Assembly: GCF_029946505.1 (NCBI RefSeq) | Contig: NZ_JARZHG010000003.1 | Coordinates: forward strand, 372,001-436,000 | DNA from: Polyangium sp. y55x31 | GTDB lineage: Bacteria > Myxococcota_A > Polyangia > Polyangiales > Polyangiaceae | Direction of reading: 5' to 3' | Length of the DNA: 64,000 bases | Translations under genes and position numbers: made by a program | Part shown: positions 39,089 through 47,969 of the stretch, in pieces | How the letters are laid out: each line of letters starts with the position of its first letter | Position numbering within the stretch: position 1 is the stretch's first letter | The notes under the pieces: model-generated | Told to the model about the DNA's origin: nothing | Database searches by the model: none | The model's input: the letters and a program-made list of their open reading frames with translations, nothing else

Positions 39089-41839
39089 TCACAGCGCCAT
39101 CACCTCCGCCGCCGTGAGCGCTCGATTGAAGAGCTTTACCACATCGAGCGCGCCCTGGAAGTTACCGGGCCACCCCGGAGCATCCGAGCGCTGCCCGAAC
39201 GTCAATGGGATGTTGTTCGAGATGTCCCCCGGCCGGACGAGCGGGTTGTGCGTGCTCATCAGGACCTTGTCCCGATAAACCTTGATGCCGTCCGGTTGAT
39301 CGCGATCGACCGTCACGACCACGTGATGCCACTGGTTGTCGGCGACGTTCACGCCCGTGTAGTAATTCGTCCATCCCCCGTCCGAGAGCTGGAAGATCAA
39401 GTTGTTGCTGAGCGAGCTGATCACGAATCCACGCACCGGCCCGGAGGTCTCGACACGCTTGTCCAGGATCACGCCGCCCGCCGTGGTGCGGATGTAAAAG
39501 CTCAGCGAGAAATCGCCGGTTCCAAAGTTCAGTCCCGCGGCGCTGGGGACGCTCACCCAGTCGTTGATCCCGTCGAAGGAGAGCGCCGTGCCGAAGACGC
39601 CCGGCACGGGCGTGGGACCGTTCATCCAGGCTCCATTGAAGCCGCCAAGCTCGTCCACGCTCGCAGGGCCCGTGCTCTCGTCGAAGGGCCAGCACGCGAC
39701 CTTCCCGGGTACACCGTCCGCGCACGCGCAGCTCGGGGTGCCGTCGCAGTTTTCGTCGACAGCGGCGGTCGAGCAATCCTCCGTCGTCGGCACGATCTGC
39801 CCCACGCACGGCCCATACCCGAGCCCATCCGCGGCGCAGGTGCGCGTGCCGCCCTGACAAACACCTACGCCAAGCGTCCCCGCGGGGCCCGTGTAGCAGA
39901 AGATCGTCTGTCCCGGCGTGCAGGGGCAATCATCGCCTTCCTCGTTGACGAGGCCATCACAATCGTCATCGATGGGCGTCCCGCATCGCTCGGGCATGGG
40001 TGTCACCTCACCCGCGCAATTCATCCAGCCGGTGCCCGTCCAATCGCATGTCCTCGTTCCCGCGCTGCAAGCGCCGACGCCCTCGGTGCCGAGAGGGCCG
40101 GTGTACGCGCATGCCGTCGATTGAACGTCGCCGAGGCAGATGTTCGAGAAGGGCACGAACGTCGTGTCGAGGACGACGCAGCCGGCGCCGTTCCCAGCGC
40201 AATCGCTGGGCGGCCCGGATCCCGTCACCGTGACGGTCGTGAAGGGGCTCGCCGGGTTGCCGACGTAGATGTTCGCCGTGCCGCCGAGCATGATGTCGAC
40301 GCACGCGTAGCCGCTGCCGTCCGTGACCTGCGGGGTCGACGCACCCGAGTAGCTCACGCCGTAGGCCTGCACGGGAACACCTTCGATTCCCATGCCGCTG
40401 TCGTCTTGCACCGGCACGATGAAGCAGTTCTTTTCGGTCCACGGCCTGTCCGCATTCCACCACGTGAAATGCTCCACCTCCGCCTTCCAGGCCGTTTTTC
40501 CCACCTCTGTGAGCGATGATTGGAACACCCCCACGCCGTCCTCGCGCCAGATCCCGTCGTCGAGGTCGAGCCACCATGCGGGCATGGTATCTCCGAGCGT
40601 CACCCTCGATGCGAGCGCGGGGGAGAGCACGATTTCCAGCATCGCCTTCTTGTCCGGGGCAAGCTGCAAGGGCAAACCATTCTGCCAGATCGTCACCTCC
40701 GCCATCCCGAAGCTCTCGAGCGAGACCAGGTCGCCCGATCCGGTCAACGCCTCGAGCGGCCCCGGCAGGGTCGAGAGGCCAGCGGAGGGGTCGAGGGGCA
40801 CGATCGTCGCGGTCACGGTACCCGAAACGGGCTCGCCATTTCGATCCACGAGCGCGTTCGAGGGGATGGTGACGTGCACGTTGCCCACGTCGAGCGCCGC
40901 GCCGATCGCAGCGTCGAAGGGAATCGGCGGGGGGAGCGGGTGCAGACGCACCTCGATACCACCATGCGTCCCCTGGGGGACATCCACGGCCACGGCGGCA
41001 GGCGCATACCCCAGACGCTCGACGCGCGCCGAGAATCGCCCGGCCGCGAGGTTGTCGAGGAGGAGGTACCCGACGCCGTTCGTGGGAATGGGCGAGGACG
41101 CGCCGGCGGGCTTCACGGTCGCCGAAGGAATCGGCGTGCCGCTGACATCCATGACCCGCAGGAACACGCTCGTCCCCTGGGGTACGCTGGGGTCCGTGTC
41201 CGGCGTCGTGTAGCAGACTTCGAGCCTGGGACGGAACGCGTGATTGCCGTGCTCGCTCGCGCGGAGCTGGGTCGTGCCCGGGGCATCCTGGTCGATCAGG
41301 AGCCCGTCATTGGGGAGCTGATGGCTGATCCACTTCTGCGCAATCGCTCCGACGTCGAAGGAGATGGGGCCGTCGTATTTGACGCCGCCGTTCGGCGTCG
41401 AAGCCAAGATGGTCGGATCGAAGGCACCTGCAAAGTTGTTCCATGTCACCTTGGCCTCATCCCAGGCGGCATTCGCGCGGTGGAGGCGCAACGTGGCGCC
41501 GCCGTCGTTGGCTTGCCACAACGTGAGGGTAGCGGATTCGACCGTGGCATAGGGCGGAATGGCGCTCGTATCTGCACGTAGCAACGTGTACCGCCGCGTG
41601 GCCCCCGTGGTGCCGGTGCGGTTGTTCTTGTCCGAGCCCGCGTTTTTGTTTGGCTGGTTCGACGAGATCGAGGCATCGACGAGGTCGCCCGAGGCACCTC
41701 GCTGGAGGAGGACGCAGGTGGAGAGGGCGCTCGTCGTGGCGGCGATGCGCTCTTCGGGCTCCTCGGTCGACCCCGAGCTGCATGCTGCGAGGCCGAGCAA
41801 AGGCGTGACAAGGGTGGCGCGGCGGAGGACGGTGCTCAT
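39089..41839 (-). CDS. large lipoprotein: DNRLRE-like, Cys-rich and LamG-like domains
   Basis: 916 residues. The signal ends GLAACSS (lipobox, Cys about 18). A DNRLRE-like beta domain spans about 40-210 (SISSNQPNKNAG, LWQANDGGATLRLHRA, DVGAIAQKWI), then a carboxypeptidase-regulatory-like module (about 225-300) and a long beta segment with VHVTIPSNALVDRNGEP and HFTWWNAD. Next are metal-binding MopE-like Cys motifs (GTPIDDDCDGLVNEEGDDCPC, QGGTRTCAADGLGYGPCVGQ), and a C-terminal LamG/concanavalin-like domain (about 725-915; ALSFDGINDWVSVPSA, QWHHVVVTVDRDQ). AAGGAG precedes the ATG. Its middle resembles the gene at 44697. Likely a surface adhesin or polysaccharide-binding protein; ligand unknown. 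Confidence 0.86.
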   Translation of the reverse strand: MSTVLRRATLVTPLLGLAACSSGSTEEPEERIAATTSALSTCVLLQRGASGDLVDASISSNQPNKNAGSDKNNRTGTTGATRRYTLLRADTSAIPPYATVESATLTLWQANDGGATLRLHRANAAWDEAKVTWNNFAGAFDPTILASTPNGGVKYDGPISFDVGAIAQKWISHQLPNDGLLIDQDAPGTTQLRASEHGNHAFRPRLEVCYTTPDTDPSVPQGTSVFLRVMDVSGTPIPSATVKPAGASSPIPTNGVGYLLLDNLAAGRFSARVERLGYAPAAVAVDVPQGTHGGIEVRLHPLPPPIPFDAAIGAALDVGNVHVTIPSNALVDRNGEPVSGTVTATIVPLDPSAGLSTLPGPLEALTGSGDLVSLESFGMAEVTIWQNGLPLQLAPDKKAMLEIVLSPALASRVTLGDTMPAWWLDLDDGIWREDGVGVFQSSLTEVGKTAWKAEVEHFTWWNADRPWTEKNCFIVPVQDDSGMGIEGVPVQAYGVSYSGASTPQVTDGSGYACVDIMLGGTANIYVGNPASPFTTVTVTGSGPPSDCAGNGAGCVVLDTTFVPFSNICLGDVQSTACAYTGPLGTEGVGACSAGTRTCDWTGTGWMNCAGEVTPMPERCGTPIDDDCDGLVNEEGDDCPCTPGQTIFCYTGPAGTLGVGVCQGGTRTCAADGLGYGPCVGQIVPTTEDCSTAAVDENCDGTPSCACADGVPGKVACWPFDESTGPASVDELGGFNGAWMNGPTPVPGVFGTALSFDGINDWVSVPSAAGLNFGTGDFSLSFYIRTTAGGVILDKRVETSGPVRGFVISSLSNNLIFQLSDGGWTNYYTGVNVADNQWHHVVVTVDRDQPDGIKVYRDKVLMSTHNPLVRPGDISNNIPLTFGQRSDAPGWPGNFQGALDVVKLFNRALTAAEVMAL

Positions 41840-42058
41840 GAGAAAACTCCTTCGTGAAGCGGTACGGCGCGGAGGTACCATCAACGCCGAGCTCCCTGTG
41901 TCAACTTTCTGGGAATCGACGTCGTCGTGGGGAGAAATGCGCAGAGTTTTGTAGCGCGGGGGCAACGCAAGTATCCTGACTTCTGCCTGCTGGCTGAACC
42001 GAACGAATTTTTCGCCTGCCGCCCGACGCGCGCAGCCATCCACAGGAAGGGTCTCGAC

Positions 42059-44593
42059 ATGCTACGGACCGGACGATTTCCCTGCGTCCATATCATAGAT
42101 TCACGCACCCGCCTCGCCGCTGCTCTGCTCGCGGCCACGGTCGTATTGCTCGGCGCCTCGCCCGCACGAGCAGGCGCCATGATTAGCGATCCAAACTGCG
42201 CGACGCACGTGCTCCCTCGGACCGATGACGGGTGGGCTGCCGACGTGCCCTTGGGGTTCCCCGTCGTCATCAATGGGGGCACGTATACGAGTGTTCATGT
42301 CGTCAACAATGGGTATGTCGCGTTTGGCGCCTCTCCGCCAACGTATTTCAACTACTGGGATCTGCAGCTCGATACGACGTGGCGTACGATCATCGCGCCG
42401 TTCATGAGCGATCTGGACACTCGAAACCCGGCGTCCGACGAGGTGACCTACGGCCAGACGACGTACGGGGGACGGCCCGCGTTCTGCGTGAACTGGGGAG
42501 GGACCAATGGTGTCGGGTATTTTGACATGGGGGCCGCTGAGCTCAATCGATTCCAGCTCATCCTCGTGGACCGCTCCGACATCGGCTTCGGCGATTTCGA
42601 CGTCGTGATGAACTACGATCACATCGGCTGGGACGGCACGTACCTCTCGCAGGTCGCGGACGGATACGAGTTTCCGGTGTGGGTCGGCGCTTCCCAGGGA
42701 TTATGGGGGGGCTTCCCTGGATCGGGGACCTATCCAGGCGAGCTTCGAGACGGCCGGACGAACGCGCTCGTTAGCGGGAGCTTGAATACTCCGGTTCCCG
42801 GCCGATACATCCAGCAGCCTCGGGGCGGCCTTCCTCCCGAGAGGGCGGCAGTCTCGGGGACCCTCTATGATCCCTCGGGCGCGCCGCTCGCCGGAGCGAC
42901 GGTACAGTTCTGCGACGCGGGCGGCACATGCTTCTTCGCTGTCACCAATGCTCAGGGGGTCTATACGGTCCCGATCGATGTCAATGCCACGGATGGAGGG
43001 CCGTTGACGATGTCGGCCTATCCTCCGGCCGGGTCCACCTGGGTCCCGCCCTCGACGACGATTTCCGTGACGCCCGTCATCGGGCAGGCCTATACGGGTC
43101 TGGATTTACTTTTCCTCGGGAGCAGTGGGCCATCCCAGGCCGTCATCACGCCTTCGCGACCGAGCTCCGTGCCCGATTCTCCCGCGGTCTTCTGGCAGGA
43201 CCCGCTGACGCTCATGGTCAACGGGTGCGCAGGCGGGAGCGTGTGCTACGACGTGTTTCCCGGTTTTGGTTCGACCTCGGGCGCGGCCATCGCGTCCGGT
43301 TGTTTGACCGAGTCTTTTCCGGGGTCCGGCCTGTTCCAGGGAGACGTGGGCCCATTCTATCCCGATCACGGCTGGGTGAGCATCCAGTTCACCTCCTCCG
43401 CGCTCGACGGCAACCCCTGTTCGATCCCAGCGCCGCCGCTCAACGTATACATCGATCCCAGCGGCCACGTGAACAACGTGAACGGCAATCGTATCGCGGG
43501 CGCGCTCGTGACGCTGTTCCGCTCCGATGGTCCGGACGGGCCATTCGACGTCGTGCCCGACGGCAGCGCCATCATGTCCCCCGCGAACCGTCAGAACCCC
43601 ATGTACTCGAACGAGCGTGGACATTTCGGCTGGGATACGGTCGCAGGTTATTACGTCGTACGTGCCGAGAAGCCGGGTTGCACCTCGGCGGAAGATCCGG
43701 CGATCCCGTTCGTCGAGACAGACGTCCTGCCCGTCCCGCCGCCGGTGACCGACCTCGACCTTCGCCTCGATTGCAGCGCCGTGCCTCCGCCGGTGATCAA
43801 CGCTCCGGTGTCACTGATGGTCGAGGCCACGAGCAGCGCTGGGGCCGTGGTCGTGTACGATGTCAGCGCTCTCGACGCCGCGGACGGCGCAGTGCCCGTG
43901 AACTGCGCGCCCGCGTCGGGCTCGCTGTTCTCGGCGGGGACGTCGACGGTGACGTGCGAAGCGATGAATTGGTACGGGAATGTGGCGACGGTCGTCTTTC
44001 CCGTGACGGTCGCGGATTCCACGCCGCCCGCGCTCTCGCTCCCGGCGACCCTCGAAGCGTACGCGACGAGCGCCTCCGGCGCGAGCGTATCGTACGAGGT
44101 GACGGCCGGAGACTCCGTCGATGGGGCGCTCGCGGTGTCCTGTGTGCCTCCCAGCGGAACGGCATTCCCGCCGGGCGAAACGACGGTATCGTGTCAGGCC
44201 ACGGACGCGAGCGGGAACGTCGCGAATGGATCGTTCGACGTGCGCGTGACGTTCGCGTGGGGAGGTGTCCTGCCGCCGCTCTCGGAGTGCGGTACGAACA
44301 CGTTCAAGAAGAATCAAACTGTCCCGGTGCGATTCGAGCTCACCGGACCGAGCGCGGACATCTCGACGCTCGCAGCGCAGCTCTTCGTGGCGCGCGTCGT
44401 GGGTGGTGTCGTGGGGCCCGAGTCGCCTGCGAAGAGCGTGAACGGCCCCGGGAACGTTTTCCAGCCCGTCGGACCGTCGGGTACCTATCGATTCATGCTT
44501 TCCACGAAGGGCCTCACGCCGGGGACGTACCGATTGCGGTTCGATCTCGGGGATGAAGTGCTGCATACCATATCGATGACGATCAAGCCCTGA
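42059..44593 (+). CDS. secreted protein with nidogen-like, CarboxypepD_reg-like and HYR domains
   Basis: 844 residues. AGGAAGGG precedes the ATG. The signal peptide ends near ASPARAGA (about 40). A nidogen-like region covers about 60-235 (PVVINGGTYTSVHVVNNGYVAFG, FQLILVDRSDIGFGDFDVVM), then CarboxypepD-type modules (about 260-350 and 470-570) and two HYR-like domains (about 580-740; STPPALSLPATLEAYATSAS, TTVSCQATDASGNVAN). The C-terminal part (about 750-844) contains KKNQTVPVRFELTG and YRFMLSTKGLTPGTYRLRFDL, seen in PxKF-type extracellular proteins. A large cell-surface or matrix protein, divergent from the lipoprotein at 41839 and upstream of that protein's paralogue. Confidence 0.85.
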   Translation: MLRTGRFPCVHIIDSRTRLAAALLAATVVLLGASPARAGAMISDPNCATHVLPRTDDGWAADVPLGFPVVINGGTYTSVHVVNNGYVAFGASPPTYFNYWDLQLDTTWRTIIAPFMSDLDTRNPASDEVTYGQTTYGGRPAFCVNWGGTNGVGYFDMGAAELNRFQLILVDRSDIGFGDFDVVMNYDHIGWDGTYLSQVADGYEFPVWVGASQGLWGGFPGSGTYPGELRDGRTNALVSGSLNTPVPGRYIQQPRGGLPPERAAVSGTLYDPSGAPLAGATVQFCDAGGTCFFAVTNAQGVYTVPIDVNATDGGPLTMSAYPPAGSTWVPPSTTISVTPVIGQAYTGLDLLFLGSSGPSQAVITPSRPSSVPDSPAVFWQDPLTLMVNGCAGGSVCYDVFPGFGSTSGAAIASGCLTESFPGSGLFQGDVGPFYPDHGWVSIQFTSSALDGNPCSIPAPPLNVYIDPSGHVNNVNGNRIAGALVTLFRSDGPDGPFDVVPDGSAIMSPANRQNPMYSNERGHFGWDTVAGYYVVRAEKPGCTSAEDPAIPFVETDVLPVPPPVTDLDLRLDCSAVPPPVINAPVSLMVEATSSAGAVVVYDVSALDAADGAVPVNCAPASGSLFSAGTSTVTCEAMNWYGNVATVVFPVTVADSTPPALSLPATLEAYATSASGASVSYEVTAGDSVDGALAVSCVPPSGTAFPPGETTVSCQATDASGNVANGSFDVRVTFAWGGVLPPLSECGTNTFKKNQTVPVRFELTGPSADISTLAAQLFVARVVGGVVGPESPAKSVNGPGNVFQPVGPSGTYRFMLSTKGLTPGTYRLRFDLGDEVLHTISMTIKP

Positions 44594-44696
44594 TCTCACG
44601 CCACACGTAGCTCCGCGAATACGCCGGTCCGCCGGGAGGCGCGATTCTTGGCCGTGATCCTGCCCCGATGTACAGTGATGATCGGAGGAGGGTCAC

Positions 44697-47540
44697 ATGC
44701 GTTGTCGTGATTCGTTCTGGTCCCTCGGCCCCGGCCGCCTTCTGTCGCTCCTCGTGTTGCATCTCGCCGCCTGTGGCGACGATCCTGCCCCGGGCGAGAA
44801 CGGGGGCACGATTCACGAGCCCCGGGGGACGAGCCTGCTCGTTCAGGTCCTCGATACGAGCAACACTCCCATCCCCTCAGCGCTGGTCACCGCGCTCGGC
44901 GACACGACACGCCCGACGGATGGCGCCGGATACATTCTTTACGAAAACCTGACCCCCGGCCGATTCTCGGCGCGTGTCGAGCGCTGGGGGTATGCGTCCG
45001 CGAGCGCGGTCGTGGAGCTGCCGGAGGGCGCGCACGGCGGGACGGTGGCGCGTCTGATTCCGCTACCATCTCGCATACCATTCGATGCATCGGCGGGGGC
45101 GGCGCTCGATCAGGGGCCGGTGCACGTGACCATCCCGTCGAATGCGATCGTGGACGCGAACGGGGAGCCGTTCACGGGGATGGCCGAGGCGACGATCGTG
45201 CCGCTGGATCCGACGACGGATCTCGTCCATGTGCCAGGGCCACTCCAGGGGATCGTGCAGGCGGATGGATCCGTGGTGGGGCTCGAGAGCTTTTTCATGG
45301 CGGAGGTGACGTTGTGGAATGGGGCGCAGCGGTTGCAGCTCGCGCCCGGGAAGAAGGCGACGCTGGAGTTCGTGTTGCCGGATTCGATCGCGATGAACGT
45401 GCAGGAAGGGCTATCGATCCCGGCGTGGTGGTTCGATCTGGATGCGGGGATCTGGCGGGAGGAAGGCGCAGGCACGGTGCAGGCCTCGGTGGCGGAGCCC
45501 GGAAAAACGGCATGGGCGGCGCATGTGGGGCATTTCACGTGGTGGAATGCGGATGCGCGATGGGACGACAAGCATTGTGTTCGGGTTCATCTCCTGGACG
45601 CGGACGGGAACGCAGTGCCGAACGTCAGTCTCGGGGCCGTGGCTGTCGACTATGCCGGGAACACCAGTCCCAAGATCAGCGACTCCGATGGATACGCGTG
45701 CCTTGATTTCAAGAAAGGAGGCACGGTCCTCGTCACGGCTGGGAATCCTGCAATGCCCATCGTCTCCGATCCCGTAACGGGGGCCGGCCCAGCCGCGGCT
45801 TGCAATCAACCCGGCACGGCTTGTATCGACCTGCCGCTGGTCGCTCCGACCAACTCGGTTTGCGCCTCGGGAGCGTGGGAGGCATGCCCCTACGGAGGTA
45901 CGCCGGTGGGGATATGCATGGCTGGAAGCCACTGGTGCAATGCCACGGGGACGGCCTGGTCGGACTGCGTGGGGGAGGTGCTGCCACAGGTGGAGGATTG
46001 CACCATGGCCGGCGATGAGGACTGCGATGGTCTGGAGAATGAAGAGGGGATGAACTGTGCGTGCGTCCCAGGAGAGGTGGCGCAATGTTATACGGGTCCC
46101 ACCGGCACGAATGGAGTCGGGGCATGCAAGCCGGGGCAGCGAACGTGTCAAAACGGGTTCTTCGGTTCGTGCGTGGGGCAGGTCGTACCTTCGCAGGAGA
46201 CGTGCGCGACGGTCAATGTGGACGATGATTGTGATGGGTCGAGTGAGTGTCTGGGAGCCGGCTTGTGGAGCAAGGCGTACGGGAATTCCGCATATCAGGG
46301 GGCCTATGCCACGGCGATCGACGGCGCGAACAACATCGTCATCGCCGGTGGTATCCAAGGCACCGTCGACTTCGAGAGCGGGCCGCTCACGAGCGCGGAC
46401 TCGTCCACCGATGTCTTCGTGGCCAAGCTCGGTACGAACGGCACGACTCTGTGGGCCCGCCGCTTTGGCGGCGTGGAGAAGGACGACGCGCAAGCCGCGG
46501 CGGTCGACGGAGCCGGAAATGTGGTGATCGTCGGCGACGCGCAGAGCACCCTCGATTTCGGCGGTGGCCCCCTCCCGAGCGCGGGCTCGTCCGATATTTT
46601 CATCGCCAAGCTCGACACGAGCGGCAACCACCTATGGAGCCGTCGTCTCGGCGATGCGGCGGAGCAGCGCGCGAGTGCGGTGGCGGTCGACGGCGCGGGC
46701 AATGTCGTGATGACGGGTTACTTCCTGGGAACGGTGGATCCCGGCGGCGGTCCTCATACGAGCGCAGGCACTCGTGCGATACTCGTGGCGAAGTTCGGTA
46801 CGAGCGGCGCTCCTCTCTGGAGTCGAAGCTTCGAGGATCCGAACACCGGTCAGTTCACGACCGCCGTCGCCGTTGACGCCCAGGGAAACGTTTTCGTCAC
46901 GGGGTCCTTGAAGGGGGCCGTGGATTTCGGCGGTGGTGTGCTCACCAGCGCAGGTGACGCGGATGTCTTCGTGATGAAGCTGGATCCGAATGGCGGCCAC
47001 GTCTGGAGCCGCCGCTTCGGGGATGCGGTCTTTCAGGAGGCGAAAGGCGTCGCAATCGACAACACGGGCAATGTGGTGATCACTGGGTGGTTCGATGGCT
47101 CGCTGGACTTCGGCGGGGCCCCTCTCACGAGCGTGGGTGGTTATGATGGTTTCGTGGCCAAGCTCGACACGAACGGCAACCACGTTTTCAGTCGCCGTTT
47201 TGGAGGGCCAGGGAACCAGGTCCCTCGCGCCGCGGCGACCGACGGCACGGGCAATGTGGTGATCACCGGGGGGTTCGATGGCAGCGTGGACCTGGGCGGC
47301 GGACCTCTGACGAGCGCCGGGGGGGATGATGTCTTCGTGGCGAAGCTCGATTCGAGCGGCAATCACGTCTGGAGCAGGCGCTACGGGGATGCGGACGGGC
47401 AGAATGGTTATGACACGGCCATCGACAACGCGGGCAATGTCGTGATCACCGGTGCATTCAGCGGCGCGATGCTCGTCGGCGGCGTGGCGCTCACGAGCGC
47501 CGGCAGTTCCGACATCTTCCTCGCGAAGCTCACGCCCTGA
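44697..47540 (+). CDS. lipoprotein with Cys-rich region and SBBP beta-propeller repeats
   Basis: 947 residues; GGAGGAGGG precedes the ATG and the lipobox is LHLAAC (Cys about 26). Residues about 40-500 share the layout of the gene at 39089: GRFSARVERWGYA, IPFDASAGAALDQGPVHVTI, HFTWWNAD, and MopE-like Cys motifs (AGDEDCDGLENEEGMNCAC). Residues about 525-947 are about eight SBBP repeats of roughly 52 residues, with AVDGAGNVVIVGDAQSTLDF, FVAKLDTNGNHVFSRRFG and similar units, forming a propeller. The last module ends DIFLAKLTP at the stop. A second ending of the same kind continues in the same frame downstream. Probably a surface protein. Confidence 0.88.
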   Translation: MRCRDSFWSLGPGRLLSLLVLHLAACGDDPAPGENGGTIHEPRGTSLLVQVLDTSNTPIPSALVTALGDTTRPTDGAGYILYENLTPGRFSARVERWGYASASAVVELPEGAHGGTVARLIPLPSRIPFDASAGAALDQGPVHVTIPSNAIVDANGEPFTGMAEATIVPLDPTTDLVHVPGPLQGIVQADGSVVGLESFFMAEVTLWNGAQRLQLAPGKKATLEFVLPDSIAMNVQEGLSIPAWWFDLDAGIWREEGAGTVQASVAEPGKTAWAAHVGHFTWWNADARWDDKHCVRVHLLDADGNAVPNVSLGAVAVDYAGNTSPKISDSDGYACLDFKKGGTVLVTAGNPAMPIVSDPVTGAGPAAACNQPGTACIDLPLVAPTNSVCASGAWEACPYGGTPVGICMAGSHWCNATGTAWSDCVGEVLPQVEDCTMAGDEDCDGLENEEGMNCACVPGEVAQCYTGPTGTNGVGACKPGQRTCQNGFFGSCVGQVVPSQETCATVNVDDDCDGSSECLGAGLWSKAYGNSAYQGAYATAIDGANNIVIAGGIQGTVDFESGPLTSADSSTDVFVAKLGTNGTTLWARRFGGVEKDDAQAAAVDGAGNVVIVGDAQSTLDFGGGPLPSAGSSDIFIAKLDTSGNHLWSRRLGDAAEQRASAVAVDGAGNVVMTGYFLGTVDPGGGPHTSAGTRAILVAKFGTSGAPLWSRSFEDPNTGQFTTAVAVDAQGNVFVTGSLKGAVDFGGGVLTSAGDADVFVMKLDPNGGHVWSRRFGDAVFQEAKGVAIDNTGNVVITGWFDGSLDFGGAPLTSVGGYDGFVAKLDTNGNHVFSRRFGGPGNQVPRAAATDGTGNVVITGGFDGSVDLGGGPLTSAGGDDVFVAKLDSSGNHVWSRRYGDADGQNGYDTAIDNAGNVVITGAFSGAMLVGGVALTSAGSSDIFLAKLTP

Positions 47541-47891
47541 CCATCCGCGCGCGTCCATCGAACCCTCTGGCACGAACAGGAAGCCAATGCCATCGCGACC
47601 GACAGCACGGGGAATGTCGTGATCACTGGGAGGTTTTACAACGCCGCGGACTTCGGCGGTGGCCCACTGGTGAGCGCTGGCGAATGGGACGCTTTCGTGG
47701 CCAAGCTCGATCCAAACGGGAATCACCTCTGGAGCAGGCGCTCGGGGGATGCGTCCAGCCAGGCTGCTACCAGCACCGTGATTGACAACGTTTTCATTGC
47801 GGGATGGTTTCTCGGGTCCCTGGACTTCGGGACCGGCCCCCTCGTCGCCAACTTCTACGCCAACATCTTTCTCACCAAGCTCACCCCCTGA
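47541..47891 (+). pseudogene. orphan SBBP repeats in frame after the stop codon
   Basis: After the TGA at 47538-47540 the same frame reads an unrelated dozen codons (PSARVHRTLWHEQ) and then about two further SBBP modules (ATDSTGNVVITGRFYNAADF, FVAKLDPNGNHLWSRRSGD, GWFLGSLDFGTGPL) ending IFLTKLTP and TGA. It has no plausible start. This looks like a detached or duplicated 3' end of the upstream gene. Confidence 0.72.
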
Positions 47892-47969
47892 CCTCCTCGA
47901 AACTTGCCCCCCACCTCGCCCGCCCTGTACAATCGCTGCACCACCCCGCTGCCCTCCGATTCCCCCGCC

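Noticed and set aside
41876..41904. TTGACA on the minus strand as promoter for the lipoprotein at 41839
   Set aside because: The hexamer 17 bases downstream (ATGGTA) matches TATAAT poorly.
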